Shown: in pieces, positions 11,810 through 22,885 of the stretch
How the letters are laid out: each line of letters begins with the position of its first letter
Numbering within the stretch: position 1 is the stretch's first letter
Source of the DNA: Carettochelys insculpta
Taxonomy: Eukaryota; Chordata; Testudines; Carettochelyidae
NCBI RefSeq assembly: GCF_033958435.1
Contig: NC_134137.1
Coordinates: forward strand, 65,612,001 to 65,676,000
Length of the DNA stretch: 64,000 nucleotides
Reading direction: 5' to 3'
Program-made: the position numbers and the translations under genes
Notes under the pieces: generated by a model
What the model saw: the letters and a program-made list of their open reading frames with translations, nothing else
Databases searched by the model: none
Told to the model about the DNA's origin: nothing

Positions 11810-12005
11810 GAGGGGTAGCTCAGTGGTTTGAACGTTGGCCTGCTAAACCCAGGGGTGTGAGTTCAATCTTTGAGGAGGCCATTTAGTGTCTGGGGCAAAT
11901 GGATTTTAAAAAAAAAAGAAAGTCAGCTGTGGTACTTGGTCCTGCCAAAAAGGTAGAGGACTGGACATTATGACCTCCAGAGGTCCCCTCCAGTTTTATG
12001 AGATG
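11810..12005 (+). mobile_element. tRNA-derived SINE with CR1-like tail (turtle Cry/Pol III type)
   Basis: The head starts GAGGGGTAGCTCAGTGGTTTG and carries a Pol III A box (TAGCTCAGTGGTT, 11816-11828) and B box (GAGTTCAATC, 11859-11868). After a tRNA-unrelated stretch and an A run (about 11909-11920), the 3' part (TACTTGGTCCTGCC, GACCTCCAGAGGTCCCCTCC) closely matches the CR1 3' ends at 5496-5560 and 53980-54040. The tail explains mobilisation by CR1 machinery. The head and tail fit the known turtle SINE. Confidence 0.85.
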
Positions 12006-12126
12006 TGTATCTCCGTTATAAAAAGGAACGTTTAAAACAAATTGAGAGTTTTGGCTGGATCAGTCTCAGAGCCTGGATTTGAAACAGAATGTCCCAATTC
12101 CCAGCCCCCTGTGTAGTCCACTAGAT

Positions 12127-12462
12127 AAGTAGTTCTCAGCTGGGGGTATGTGTACCCCTGGGGTAAGCAGAACTTTTCCAGAGGATACATTAACTCAGTG
12201 TTTCTCAACCTTTTTTTACTTGAAAAATTGGACTTACTTTATGTTCATGTAATATTTTTATGTATCCTTTTTTGCACAATCATAAATATGATGCCAAGTT
12301 TACTGCCAATGCCTATATCTTCCAACCAACCAGTTACGATTAAGTTGTTTAAACAAATGTGTTGCAGTGGTAGAAAAAAAAAGTATCTGAGAATTGTAAG
12401 TACTGGGGATACTTACATTTTCTTTAAAGGGGTACTTTATTTAAAAAAGTTGAGAAACAGTG
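12127..12462 (+). mobile_element. hAT-like non-autonomous element
   Basis: The left end is AAGTAGTTCTCAGCTGGGGG and the right end GTTGAGAAACAGTG, a degenerate inverted pair of the CAGTGTTTCTCAAC type. Direct flanks are CACTAGAT (12119-12126) and CACTAGAC (12463-12470), an 8-bp duplication with one mismatch, as hAT transposases make. A second CAGTGTTTCTCAACC lies inside at 12196, so an insertion of one family into another or a recombinant is possible. Confidence 0.75.
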
Positions 12463-13528
12463 CACTAGACCACAGACCTCACAAAAGACAATGGGCTTCT
12501 TTGAGTCCACAGTTTCACCTGTGATATGCTTTTAGTGCATCATTATTGAAAGGCAGAGTGGTGGTTATGGAAAAACTTAGTATTGTTCAGTGTGAAGCCT
12601 ATTTCAAAGATACTGAATGTCTTGATGTCAGTTGCGTTTGAGAATGCTCATAACCTCTTATCCTCTGAATATGTCTAAAGTCTGGCAAGAAAAGTCATAC
12701 TCAGTTTTAAAAGTTAGTCTGTTATATTAAGGATGTTTTAAAACAGCTTTAAGGTTTATAACTACTTAACTAAAAGTATTGACTCTTGCTTGAGATTTTG
12801 ACACATTACCAATAACTAACTTAATCTTTTGAGAAGTTTTCAGATTTGAAAATCAATAGTGTTCTACATATAAAATATTTATCAGAATATCCCTTTTCAT
12901 ATAAACCTGCTGGTTAGAGAAATGGGGATTTTTATCTGAGTTTTGTTCTTATTTAGCAGAAGCATAAAAATTGGTGCAAGTTAAGTCTTTGGTGTAAGTG
13001 CATAGGCCTCTAATCTGTAAATGGAATTCATTATATTAGAAGAGTACAGCATGCTGTACTGCCAAATGCTGCTTTAATAGGAATAATACCTTGAGTGTGT
13101 AAAATTGAGTTCGTTTTTTTGGAAATTGTTCAATTATTAGTGTATAAGATCTTTCCATTTTTTCTGTGCCATTTTTATAGAAAGTGTTACAATTTTTTTC
13201 TTTAAAAGGGAGCAATTAACTTCAAAAAGGATATACTGAAATATTTTAAGTCTTTCTAAAACCCCATTTATAGAATTATATTGCGCTTAAATGCACCTGA
13301 GTAGGTGTATGCAAGTATTGATAATGTCCTTTTTCTGCTCTAGAAAGTATTAATAATTTTAATGGTGTATATTTTGAGTTGCAAACACAAACTGCAGTGT
13401 TAATCTTTACATATTTGTAATGTCTATTGGAAACCTGCCAAAATATCTTGTTTGAGGAAAATTTTAGGTATTTTATGAAAATTGAAACTTTTCTGTTGTG
13501 TATTGCTGAATAAGATTGTTCTTTTGTG
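12463..13528 (+). other. Intronic sequence, no recognised repeat
   Basis: AT-rich stretch without long open frames. No repeat family recognised. It is a reasonable place to look for conserved non-coding sequence, but conservation cannot be judged from one genome. Confidence 0.45.
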
Positions 13529-13915
13529 TGGTGTTTCTCAACCAGTGGTAGGAGTACCCTTGTGGGTTACACAGAGGTCTTCTAGGGTACATTAACTCAT
13601 CTAGATACTTGGTGAGTTTTACAGCAGGCTACATTTAAAAAAAGTAAGTCAGTACAATGTAAAAGTTCATTCAGACAGTTACTTGTTTTAACTGCTTCAT
13701 ATGCCTTATGCTGAAATATAAATACAATATTTTTGTTCTAATTAATTTATTTGATAAGATGGTAGAAAGTCAGCACATTTTTAGTTGTAGTCTTCTGTAT
13801 ATCTTTGCATGTGTTTGTAAGTAGTTTTTAAATGAGGTGTAACTTGGTGGTATGCAAAACCAATGTGACTCCCAAAAAGGGTACAGTAATCTGGAAAGGT
13901 TGAATGGCACTTGTT
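13529..13915 (+). mobile_element. hAT-like element, fuller copy of the GGTTTCTCAACC family
   Basis: It begins GGTGTTTCTCAACCAGTGGT and ends near CTGGAAAGGTTGAATGGCAC. The body (GAGGTCTTCTAGGGTACATT, AACTCATCTAGATACTTGGT, CAGGCTACATTT) agrees with a reptile hAT non-autonomous family as I recall it. No transposase frame. The flanking duplication is not clear. The element at 13940 is an internally deleted relative. Confidence 0.72.
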
Positions 13916-13939
13916 TCAAGACCTCAAATTAACTTAAGA

Positions 13940-14053
13940 CAATGTTTCTCAGCTGGTGGTATGCATACCCTAAGGGGTATGGGACAGAAGTCTGGGGTAC
14001 GTATATTTTTAAAGGGGTAGTTTATTTAAAAAAAAATAAGTTGAGAAACACTG
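13940..14053 (+). mobile_element. Short internally deleted hAT-like element
   Basis: Only 114 bp: CAATGTTTCTCAGCTGGTGG at the left and AAGTTGAGAAACACTG at the right, inverted and complementary. Most of the body seen in the neighbour is missing. Its outline (GGTACG...GGGGTAGTTTATTTAAAAAA) matches the right half of the 12127 element. Confidence 0.75.
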
Positions 14054-15242
14054 TAGCAAATACTATCATCTGTGAACATTTAATGTAGCATAAAATTAAT
14101 TTTTTTAAATGCAATTTTTGGTGATCTGTATGTGAGTTACCTTTCCTATTAGCTAACTTCTACTTTTATGCCTGTGTGTCTTCCTGCTGCAGATTTTTTT
14201 GCTGGAAGACTGGGGGGGAGGGGGGGTGCAAGAGCTGTTACTCATCATCTTTGCCAGTAGGGGCACTAAAAACCTGTCAGAAGGCAAACTTAATAGTGGG
14301 ACGTTTTATTTTCTGCTTCTAAGAAGCAATTGTATTCTAAAGAGTGGAACTGACATTTTTTTAGAAAGTAGGTGATTAACACGGAAAATCTTTGTCAAAT
14401 GAGCTGAATGAAATGTTCCTACATTTCAATGCATCTTACTGTACAGATTATCAAAATATTAAATGCTAGAATAAGATTCATTTACTGTGCATATTAAACT
14501 ATTAAAGGAGAAGAATTTCTTGAGTTTTTTGCATTCTGTAACTTCAAATACGTGTTTTACAGTTGATCTAATACCTTGTAAATATCATGGAAGTAGTTAG
14601 AATTCTGCAAGTAACAAAGCGGAAACTTAAAGTATGTGTATTTGCTTTATATTCAGAAATGTTTTATACTTTTTAAACTGTGAAACTAAAACTTTAACAG
14701 TTGAGCTAAAGTGTGAACTGAAAAAAAAGTGTGAACTTCAGAACAAAAGCAACAGCTGCAGGAAAAGTGGGACTCCACACAAGCAAACTTACCTGTAATG
14801 CATAAAAATGAAACCTTTTTATAATTCAGATGTTTGAACATTTTAAAATTGGGTCCTCCTTTATTTAGATCCTATAAAAAAAAATTTCATTGTTCTGTAT
14901 CTCTCCTGCAAGTGAGGATAAAATAGCTAAGGCATGGCTGGAATCAAATAGTAACAGTAAAAAAAAAAACCAAAAGCAACGCCCCCTCCCAGCTTCTCAC
15001 CCCAGCAAATCTGTTTAATCTTTTGATCATCCAAATTTTTTGTAAAAATATGACTGCCCATGGTTTTTCTTTAACATTCAGAATGTATCTTCTCCCATTT
15101 TCTTCACTGAAAGTTCAGATTGCTCCATAACAGAGCATTCCTGCCTTTACAAAAGGGCCTGGGGGAAAAATAATGAATTTACATTTAAGTAAAATTTTGT
15201 TCCTTTAGTCGACACACATTCTGTTAAACTCCTTTACAAGTG
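14054..15242 (+). other. Intronic sequence with a G-rich run
   Basis: AT-rich intron with no named repeat. A G run with one A lies at 14212-14226 and could form a G-quadruplex. A-rich runs occur at 14721-14727, 14876-14884 and 14960-14971. Confidence 0.45.
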
Positions 15243-15835
15243 TGCTTAGAAGTTTATCCTCCTGTGATGGCATGTAGAGATACCACACAGAGTCTAAAGG
15301 GGCTAAAGGACAGTACTGGTCCCAGATAGCTTGGCCTGTCCAGAGATGCTGAGCACGCTCCAACTGGAGAAGGGACTGAAAGGGGAGTAGCCTAGGTCAG
15401 GAAGGGAGAGAATGGAAAAAAACACATTTGACTTGGAAAGATCTGGACAAGGGTACTGGAGGAGGCTTCTTAGCAGGGGAAGTTTTGCCTGTTGAGCTTG
15501 GCTGGGGCTAATTTGTTTTTTGTTTGCCTTTTCTTTCCTGCCTTTATGTTCAGAGGCAGACAGTAAGATGTGATCCAGGGAATGTAACTTGGGAGATACC
15601 TTTAGGGGCCAGACATGGTTGACGTTCTTAGGACTGAGAGGGAGCCCAGTGGAATGGGTGGGGCTGGGCTCCAATATCAAGGGCTCCCATCATGAGAGGG
15701 AATGTAGACTTCTAGCCCACCTCAGTGAGGGACTGGACTGCAAACCCTACCCACAGTGGGAGAGGAGTGGTGTAGCTTGGGACACTTGCCATTAAGCCGC
15801 TTGATACACCAAGGGTTCTGTTTCACCACCCAGTA
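15243..15835 (+). repeat. GC-richer block, candidate dispersed repeat of unknown class
   Basis: Base composition rises sharply against the AT-rich surroundings, and the edges are fairly abrupt: CCTGTGATGGCATGTAGAG at the left and CACCACCCAGTAAGAAG at the right. The texture resembles an old LTR or a non-autonomous element, but I see no paired ends, primer-binding site or coding blocks. Chance open frames occur on both strands (15303-15680 minus, 15589-15795 plus). Confidence 0.35.
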
Positions 15836-16139
15836 AGAAGAGGACATGTGAACATCATTAGGACTATTAAAAGCTGGTGTTCCTTTTAAAGAGTCCTTTC
15901 AGAAAAATAAACGTTATATTGATGCGAGAAAAATGCTTCTAGTTCCTTTTAAGAATGAATGTCAACCTAAGATGTGAGTCCTAGAGAAAGACTTGAAAAA
16001 AAGATATCAATTGGAAGAGTAGATGATTTTAAAAACTATGTATCTTAATAAGAGATTCCTCCTGAAATGAAAAGGAAGCGCAGTTTTTATAAAAACAGAT
16101 GTAACCCCCACACACATGCTTCACTGTCCTGTACAGTGG

Positions 16140-16270
16140 CACCTAGACCACTTAACAGAGATAGAATGAGTCTCCTCTGCAGCCTATGCTGAGAGGCACC
16201 TGGCTTTTAGCTCAAACTGTAGAGGCGCATGTACTAAACTCTAGTGGTCCCAGGTTCGAGGCTGCCTGTA
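16140..16270 (+). repeat. tRNA-like SINE fragment
   Basis: The stretch TTTAGCTCAAACTGTAGAGG followed 30 bases later by CCCAGGTTCGAGGCTGCC has the spacing and sequence of Pol III A and B boxes. The sequence before it (GCACCTAGACCACTTAAC, AGTCTCCTCTGCAGCC) would be the upstream part of a composite element. It differs from the Cry-type SINE at 11810. No CR1-like tail is seen. Confidence 0.5.
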
Positions 16271-17739
16271 TTTCTATTAATTTAATTAAAATGAAAAATT
16301 TTAAATGCATTTCCCCTGAAATATTTGAAATAACTATTTTGACGTTCAGAACTTGAGCATGAAATTTTAATTTTTCCAGAAAGAAACAGGACACAAACAA
16401 TGACAAAATTGAATTTTTAAAATAGTTTCAAGTGATCAGTAGTGTTAGCAGACAAATTTATCTGCAACTATATGACTTCACATTGCATGTTCCGTAGATA
16501 AACTAGTGTTATAATTCTGTGTTAATGGACTTGCTCAGTGAATAGCTGCTGGATTGAAGGTGTCAGTCCTGTATAGTTTATACAGGGAAAACCACTAAAG
16601 GCAGTTCTAACAAAGTTTATTATGAAGAACATATTATATTAAATATTTATTTTATGAATGTTAGGCAGTTTGTTATATATTTCATAGCAAAATGTAAATG
16701 CAGAACTTTCCTTTCAGGAATTTGCAAGAACTTCAAACTGTGTGGTGTTCCAAAGGAAATATTCATGTACATCTAATAAGATGATTGTCTGAAGTCTTAG
16801 CACAAACTAAGAATTTATAACTGTTTGAAACATATACATAATTTAGAGATTGGGACACTCCTGTGAAATGCTTGTAACAGCGGTTCAGCTGCCTCATTAA
16901 ATAGTTCTTTGTGTTAATGAATATTCTGGTGTTTAGGTCTAGTCAATGGCAAAAGTGTTTTGAGTGTCCTTTAGTTCAGCCAATTTAACAGCCTTGAAAT
17001 GAAGGACTAAAGGAATGCATTTAAGGTGTGTGGTATATTTTTAAACAAAAACCTGAAAGGGACTTTGAAATATTACAGACTTCAGTATCCTGTGCATTGC
17101 TCTTGTCTATTTGGGGAAAATTGGCATATCTATAGTAGAATTAATTCTTTTGTTACTACAGTGGTTAATTTTTCCTGTGTCTGACATACTTCTGAATAAA
17201 CTTCTTGCTGTTTTTCTTAAGTACAACAGCAAACACCATTTAGTAGTCTTTCTGGTTTTCTTAGTGTGTTTGTTTGGCTTCGTGACCAGAGAGAACATAG
17301 TTTATCATCTCCCAGGAATATATTTTCAGTCACTGATTAACACTAAATCTTGCAAACTCAGGGGATGGAGCATGAAGCAAAATAAAGCTTCTAGTGAGTG
17401 GGAGGAAGTATCTGAACTTCTCTGCTACAACTATAAGAGCTGAAGGTAGAAGCTGTAAATGGTGGTTGGGTTTTATTTGATTTTTTTTTTTTTTCTTTTC
17501 ACTAAAGATCCTTTTCTTGAGGAGTGGATATTTGTTGTTTTATTATTCATTTGAGAGATTTAAACCTCCTGAATATTGTTTATAGATGAGGCTTTAATAT
17601 ACCAGTATTCCACGGTCTGTTAGTGAAATTAAAAATACTGCTTGTGTGATATGTAAACTTCTGTCAAACTGAATAGAAGTACAAATGCTAGTTTAATTGT
17701 AGGCTACAGCTGGTAAGGAAGAGTCAGTCTTAAACACAG
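16271..17739 (+). other. Intronic sequence, no recognised repeat
   Basis: AT-rich intron. A T run lies at about 17481-17494. The open frame at 17111-17443 has no recognised features. Nothing else is supported. Confidence 0.45.
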
Positions 17740-17744
17740 TCTTG

Positions 17745-18310
17745 GTGGTCACTCAGAGAGGAGGACATCTTCATGTCACCTTCTTATTTGTGAGTCCATT
17801 GATGGCTGATCAACCCAATTCTGGAGCTGCAGATCTTGTCACAGAAGAGGTAGCTGTTGTTGGGGCAAGGGGCAGTTTTTGGCACACTTTCCTCTTTCTC
17901 TGCCTGTCCTTGTCTGCACTTTGGCAGGAGCTCTCAAATTGTGCTAGCCCCTCATGGATTACCATTCGCCACTGGAGTTGGTCTTGGGCAAGGTTCTCCC
18001 AAGTGTTGACACTGGTGTGCTGCACTTTCATGTGTGCCTTCAGCATGTCCTTATATCTCTTCTGCTGGCCCGCCAACACTCCTCTGTCCTTCCTCCAACT
18101 CAGAAAACAGAATATGTTTTGGGAGGTGCTGATCGGACATCTGAACCATGTGACCAGTCCAACAAAGGTGTTCATGAATGATGATGGAGCCTTCTTCTGG
18201 TCTGCGTGTTTCTGTCAGGGCAGCAGTATCAATGTTGAATTGTCACAGCTTGTGGGTGATAATTGCTGTGCATCTTTCATGTCACTCACTGACTGGGTTG
18301 TCCATTAGAG
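17745..18310 (-). mobile_element. Decayed non-CR1 LINE, C-terminal part of ORF2
   Basis: On the minus strand, 18175-17810 reads GQQKRYKDMLKAHMKVQ, then NTWENLAQDQLQWRMVIHEG and KDRQRKRKV. This arrangement (R-Y-K-D-x-L-K, W-E-x-L-A-x-D, W-R, basic run) is typical of the C-terminal end of a group of endonuclease/RT-type non-LTR retrotransposons. After a frame change the strand reads CDKICSSRIGLISHQWTHK and a stop at 17784-17786, the degenerate C2H2-like finger that ends such proteins. The frame is broken near 17840-17870. The RT core is not seen. Clade unassigned. Confidence 0.7.
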
Positions 18311-18970
18311 TCTGAATATTTCATGTTCCAAAGTTTACTGTTTGATTTCGACCGCATGGAGGTGAACCCACTGGACCTGGTTATCCAGCCAGGGGGATTG
18401 AGGTGGACTATGTTGAGGGCACCTTTTCTAGCCATGTGGGGTGGGCAGAATGGATCCTAAGTAGGACTGCACAGTCATGGATGCAGCATCAGGACTGTTC
18501 TGCCACCTCAGTCCTCAAGACGGAATGACTCGTATACACATTCACCGCCTACACGCTGGTTCATGACTAAAAGCTTCAATTTTACAATCCTGCTCCCATT
18601 GCCAGTCGCTGCAGGGCTAAAGAGAGCAGTATACAGAAGATGTTTGTGTGTGACTTTTTTTTAAATTTGGGCCGGGACTGTTGCACAGCATCCACTACAC
18701 GGTTCTTGACAGAGAGCTCAGGTCCAACGGCATGAATCCACGACAACTGTGAATCTCCTGTCTGCTGCAGCCTTCATCCACCTTCTGTCATTGAAGACTT
18801 TTAATATTGTTCTTTTATATGGGCCCTCCCCCTTGATCTTGTCACCATAGGCGACTGTGCTGGGAGCACGAAATTCCCTGCAGCCTTGTTCTTGGTTTCA
18901 TTGGGACAGACCAGCCCACTCACAATGACAGGATGACATTGGGAGAGTAAACACAGTGTCTAAAAATGAG
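18311..18970 (-). repeat. Probable further part of the 17745-18310 retroelement or an adjoining repeat
   Basis: The GC-richer composition continues from the LINE remnant to about 18970, with blocks such as GGTGAACCCACTGGACCTGG and GGACAGACCAGCCCACTCAC, and returns to AT-rich intron after that. No coding frame could be followed. It may be the more 5' part of the same element or a second element; the sequence does not decide. Confidence 0.35.
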
Positions 18971-21477
18971 TTCCGGGGGTGGTTTTTTTGTGAGCTGAAC
19001 TTGTGACTGTACATTAGCCTGGGGATGGAATTAAGTTGCATGGATTAAGTACCAAAATTATGATGATCACCAGAATTAGTTATCTTTGTTCATACTACCT
19101 TTATATAACAAGAACATGGGGAGGAGGGAATTGATCATTTGCGACCCTGTCTACTCTCACGAGCTCGTGTTGAAGCATAGAGTTTTATCACTTAATGGAT
19201 TAACTTTTAACAGCTGTAGTAGTTGGTTGGTATCCGCTGTATGGAACAGTCTTTCTTAGCAGGGTTTTTTACAGCTGTTTGCTAGATAGAGTGGAATGCT
19301 GAAGTTTGGGAATCCTGGATGCAGTTGAATTGTGGAGTGATTTAAGTTGTGATCAGTTACAAATTATTGTGCCTGTACCCATTTGGCTCCTGCATGTCAT
19401 CTTTCTCTTCCACTGCTTGTGCCCCATTTGCTTCACCTCTTTTGCTCACTAGCCTTCTGAATTCAAGTGAGCCCGTTTCTTCCTTTTCCTTAATGCTCTA
19501 TGTGGGTGTTAGCCAGAGCACTCTTGAGGGCACAGGAGAGAGAGAGTACCCCTTCTCTAAGATCCCGAGCTCAGCACTGTAAGAAGGAAGTTTTGCTCAG
19601 CCTCATGCTGGAACATGCTTAGTCCTTGGTAAGTTTGTAAGAGCTGTGTGGGGTGGAGTACACTCTGAGCCATCGGAAGTGTTGGAGAACATAGCGTCCA
19701 AACTCTTAAAAACCTCTGCGTATTTGAAAATGGGCCTATAATTCAGCTGAGTTTTTGTTGGATTTTCCTGGAAATGACAAACAAGCCATCTCAAATGTCA
19801 GGGAGATCTCCTCTTCTTTCCCCTGCCAAATTTTAAACCTCTGCTCTAAAGTATGATGGTGATTATGGCTTAATGAAACAGCTTTGACTACTTGAAGGCT
19901 TTTTGCCCCAACCTTGTTCTTGGACAAAGCCGATTTAAATAAATGAATGCAATAAACATAAATGAGTTTTATCAAGATAAGTCCTGTGGTTTAGTGCATA
20001 AGCCAGCTTCTAACTGTTCAGAGTTAAGAGGGCTCTTTACCTGGGACAAGTTACTCATACCTACTTTCAGCATTTTTCTTGGACTTCAATCCCATGTTTC
20101 TCCTGTATGTTCTTTTTTTGGAGACAGGATAACTCCTATGTTCCAAACTAGAAATAAAAAACAATGGAATTATAAATCAAATCTGTTTTGCCAACGTGAG
20201 AACACAGGATCAAGGTATTTGGGAAGGAGGGGAAAAGAATGTAAAGCGATGCGAAAGGAAATGGATAATTGATTTTTTTTTTTTTTTTTCTTTTCTGTTC
20301 ATTAGTATATAGATTCTGAAATGTTCAAAAGTGATTATATGGCCCTTAAATACTGTTAGTAACGAAGTAACATAAGGCATTGGTTTTGCATTGTATCTTG
20401 TTGGTACAGGAAGGATGTAGCCAAAACAACTTTATAGTAAAGCATCACTATAAAAATGTCAGCATTAGAAGAGCTGGTACTGTAAACTGCATAGCTGCAC
20501 TGAAATTTTCTCATTCATTTACCCTTAGTACAGGAAGCCATTCTCCTGTAGGAAAAATGTAATTGTCAGCACATCAGTGCTTAAAATAGTTTTTGTGTGT
20601 AAAGTGGTAGCATTGAAGCTTTGCTGGCAAACATCCAAGTAGACTTTTTTTTTTTTTAAAGAAAATACTGTGAGCAGTATAAAGCTTTTTCCTTTTTTAG
20701 AAATATATTAAATTTCTTGTAAATATTGTTGCACTTTGTCAACAATCAAATTATTCTTAAACCATATAATATAACTTTTTCCTTGAAAGCAACACTTTGA
20801 TATTATAAATGCAAATATTTAACTTAGTTTTCTGTTTTCGTAAATTGTTCAGGTCGGTTAGCCATAAGTAGATGCAAAAGACAAGGGAGGAGGTCCCATC
20901 AAGTCTGGACTTTTTTCCCCAATTCTGTCTTGCTAGATGCTTATGTCTCCTTGCAGGGTCTACAGCAGCACCTTGGTGGTCTTCATGTTTGTTTGAAACC
21001 TCTGGCTACTAGTGGCTTGATAAACTTGAATATCTACCTCTTTGTCACTGGAATCAGGATGCACTTTTTCTCTTCCTTCTACCCCAGGGGACAGGGAGAC
21101 CTAAAAATCTCTGCTTTGCTCTTTTAGAGGTGTGTGCTGAAATATGTTTTTTTAACTGTACTTTCTCCAGTAGCATCTGAGAAGAACTCCACTGCCTCTC
21201 TGCTCCTGCAGCAGCATTGTGAAATAACCACAGTTTTCATTTCAGTGCTGTCTTCAAGGTTTTAAATAAAAGCAGTGAAACTAACTAGTCTTATTTTGTT
21301 TTCACTGCTCTCCTAAGCCAGTCAGTGCTTTTCCCTTGTCATTGTTGCCTTTTAGTCTCTGACGTGTGTGTATACACTTTTTTTGCTTGTGTGTTAACAA
21401 TAGCCAGTCCAACAAGGAAAGCCAAAAACTTGACTGAACGTTCGTGTCTCTTAGAGGTAGCCATAAAAGCGAAGCAA
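18971..21477 (+). other. Intronic sequence, no recognised repeat
   Basis: Mostly AT-rich intron. T runs occur at 20273-20290 and 20645-20658. Open frames such as 19943-20272 show no family signature. No repeat could be named. Confidence 0.45.
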
Positions 21478-21560
21478 AGCGGTCCTGTAGAACCTTAAAG
21501 ACTAACAAAATATTTATTTGTTAATGAGCTTTTCTGGGAAAGACCCACTTCTTCAGATTC
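21478..21560 (+). repeat. Dispersed repeat B, plus orientation
   Basis: AGCGGTCCTGTAGAACCTTA, AAGACTAACAAAATATTTAT, then TGAGCTTTTCTGGGAAAGAC and CCACTTCTTCAGATTCTG. It is the same unit as at 9053 (inverted), 25086, 39777 and both arms at 58361-58680. Confidence 0.7.
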
Positions 21561-21599
21561 TGAAACAGAACTGAAAGAACCAAGGAATCAGCTAAACAT

Positions 21600-22165
21600 A
21601 AAAATTAAACTGTGCGCGCGTGTGGGGGGTGGGGTAGTGTTGCCAGAATTTCCCTTTTACTTTTGGGTATGCTCATTTATTTGGGGATACACGGGAGAGA
21701 ATTGAGTAATTCTATCAGTGTAATGCTTGTGTTACTAGTTTTCGTCTAAGGAGTTTCACTTTTCCCTCCTTTTAATTCTCTCCCAATGGCGCTATTCTGC
21801 CCAAAATGAACATTTTATTTTTTTTCTGGGTAGTGAACATTATATATACACGCACAAGTGTTAGGGCTAGCAAACCATATAACTAATTACATAAGGTAAG
21901 GTTAGGAGGCTATGTCGAGAGAAAGATCTCACCACTCCCTGGAGCTTGCACTGATCGGGGGTTCCAGATGGTGCTGGTGGGGAGGTGGGAGGTCCAGAAG
22001 ACAGGAAAAAAGTATAATCAGGAAGGAGATGAATTCTCATCCAGGCATCAGAACAGTTTCTTGTGCAAGGGTGGGCATGTTTGTGGGAATAGGACAATAG
22101 TTCAAGAAGAACACTGGATTTGATTATGGGTAAATAAAGGTGAAACAGTAGAAACATAGCCTGAC
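21600..22165 (+). other. Intronic sequence with GC/GT run
   Basis: It opens with an alternating GCGCGCGTGTGGGG run (21614-21630), a possible Z-DNA or slippage site, followed by ordinary intron. No repeat named. Confidence 0.4.
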
Positions 22166-22168
22166 TAT

Positions 22169-22882
22169 AGCCGTGTCTACACGTGCACGCTACTTCGAAG
22201 TAGCGGCACTAACTTCGAAATAGCGCCCGTCACGGCTACACGCATCGGGCGCTATTTCGAAGTTAACTTCGACGTTAGGCGGCGAGACGTCGAAGCCACT
22301 AACCCCATGAGGGGATAGGAATAGCACCCTACTTCGACGTTCAACGTTGAAGTAGGGACCGTGTAGTCGTTGCGCGTGCTGCAACTTCGAAATAGCGGGG
22401 TCCGCCATGGCGGCCATCAGCTGAGGGGTTGAGAGACGCTCTCTCTCGAGCCCCTGCGGGGCTCTATGGTCACCATGGGCAGCAGCCCTTAGCCCAGGGC
22501 TTTTGGTGGCTGCTGCTGCGGCAGCTGGGGATCCATGCTGCAGGCACAGGGTCTGCAACCAGTTGTCGGCTCTGTGTATCTTGTGTTGTTTAGTGCAACT
22601 GTGTCTGGGAGGGGCCCTTTAAGGGAGCGGCTTGCTGTTGAGTCCGCCCTGTGACCTTGTCTGCAGCTGTGCCTGGCACCCTTATTTTGATGTGTGCTAC
22701 TTTGGCGTGTAGACGTTCCCTCGCTGCACCTATTTCGATGTGGTGCTGCGCAATGTTGAAGTTGAACATAGACATTGCCAGCCCTGGAGGACGTGTAGAT
22801 ATTATTCATCAAAATAGCCTATTTCGATGTTGCTACATCGAAATAAGCTATTTCGATGTAGGCTTCACGTGTAGGCGTAGCC
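22169..22882 (+). mobile_element. Foldback MITE with TTCGAA blocks, 714 bp
   Basis: The left end is AGCCGTGTCTACACGTGCAC and the right end CACGTGTAGGCGTAGCC, an inverted pair. TAT flanks both sides (22166-22168 and 22883-22885). Both arms carry many CTTCGAAATAG and TATTTCGATG blocks, the arms being self-complementary. It is clearly GC-richer and CpG-richer than its surroundings, which suggests a recent arrival. Chance frames on the minus strand do not look like a transposase. Superfamily uncertain; 3-bp AT-rich target sites suggest PIF/Harbinger. Confidence 0.78.
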
Positions 22883-22885
22883 TAT

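Noticed and set aside
15243..15835. Endogenous retrovirus LTR
   Set aside because: No paired repeat, primer-binding site or TG...CA ends could be shown; left as unclassified.
22190..22812. Minus-strand frames of about 100-120 aa in the foldback MITE
   Set aside because: They follow the inverted-repeat blocks and have no transposase motif.
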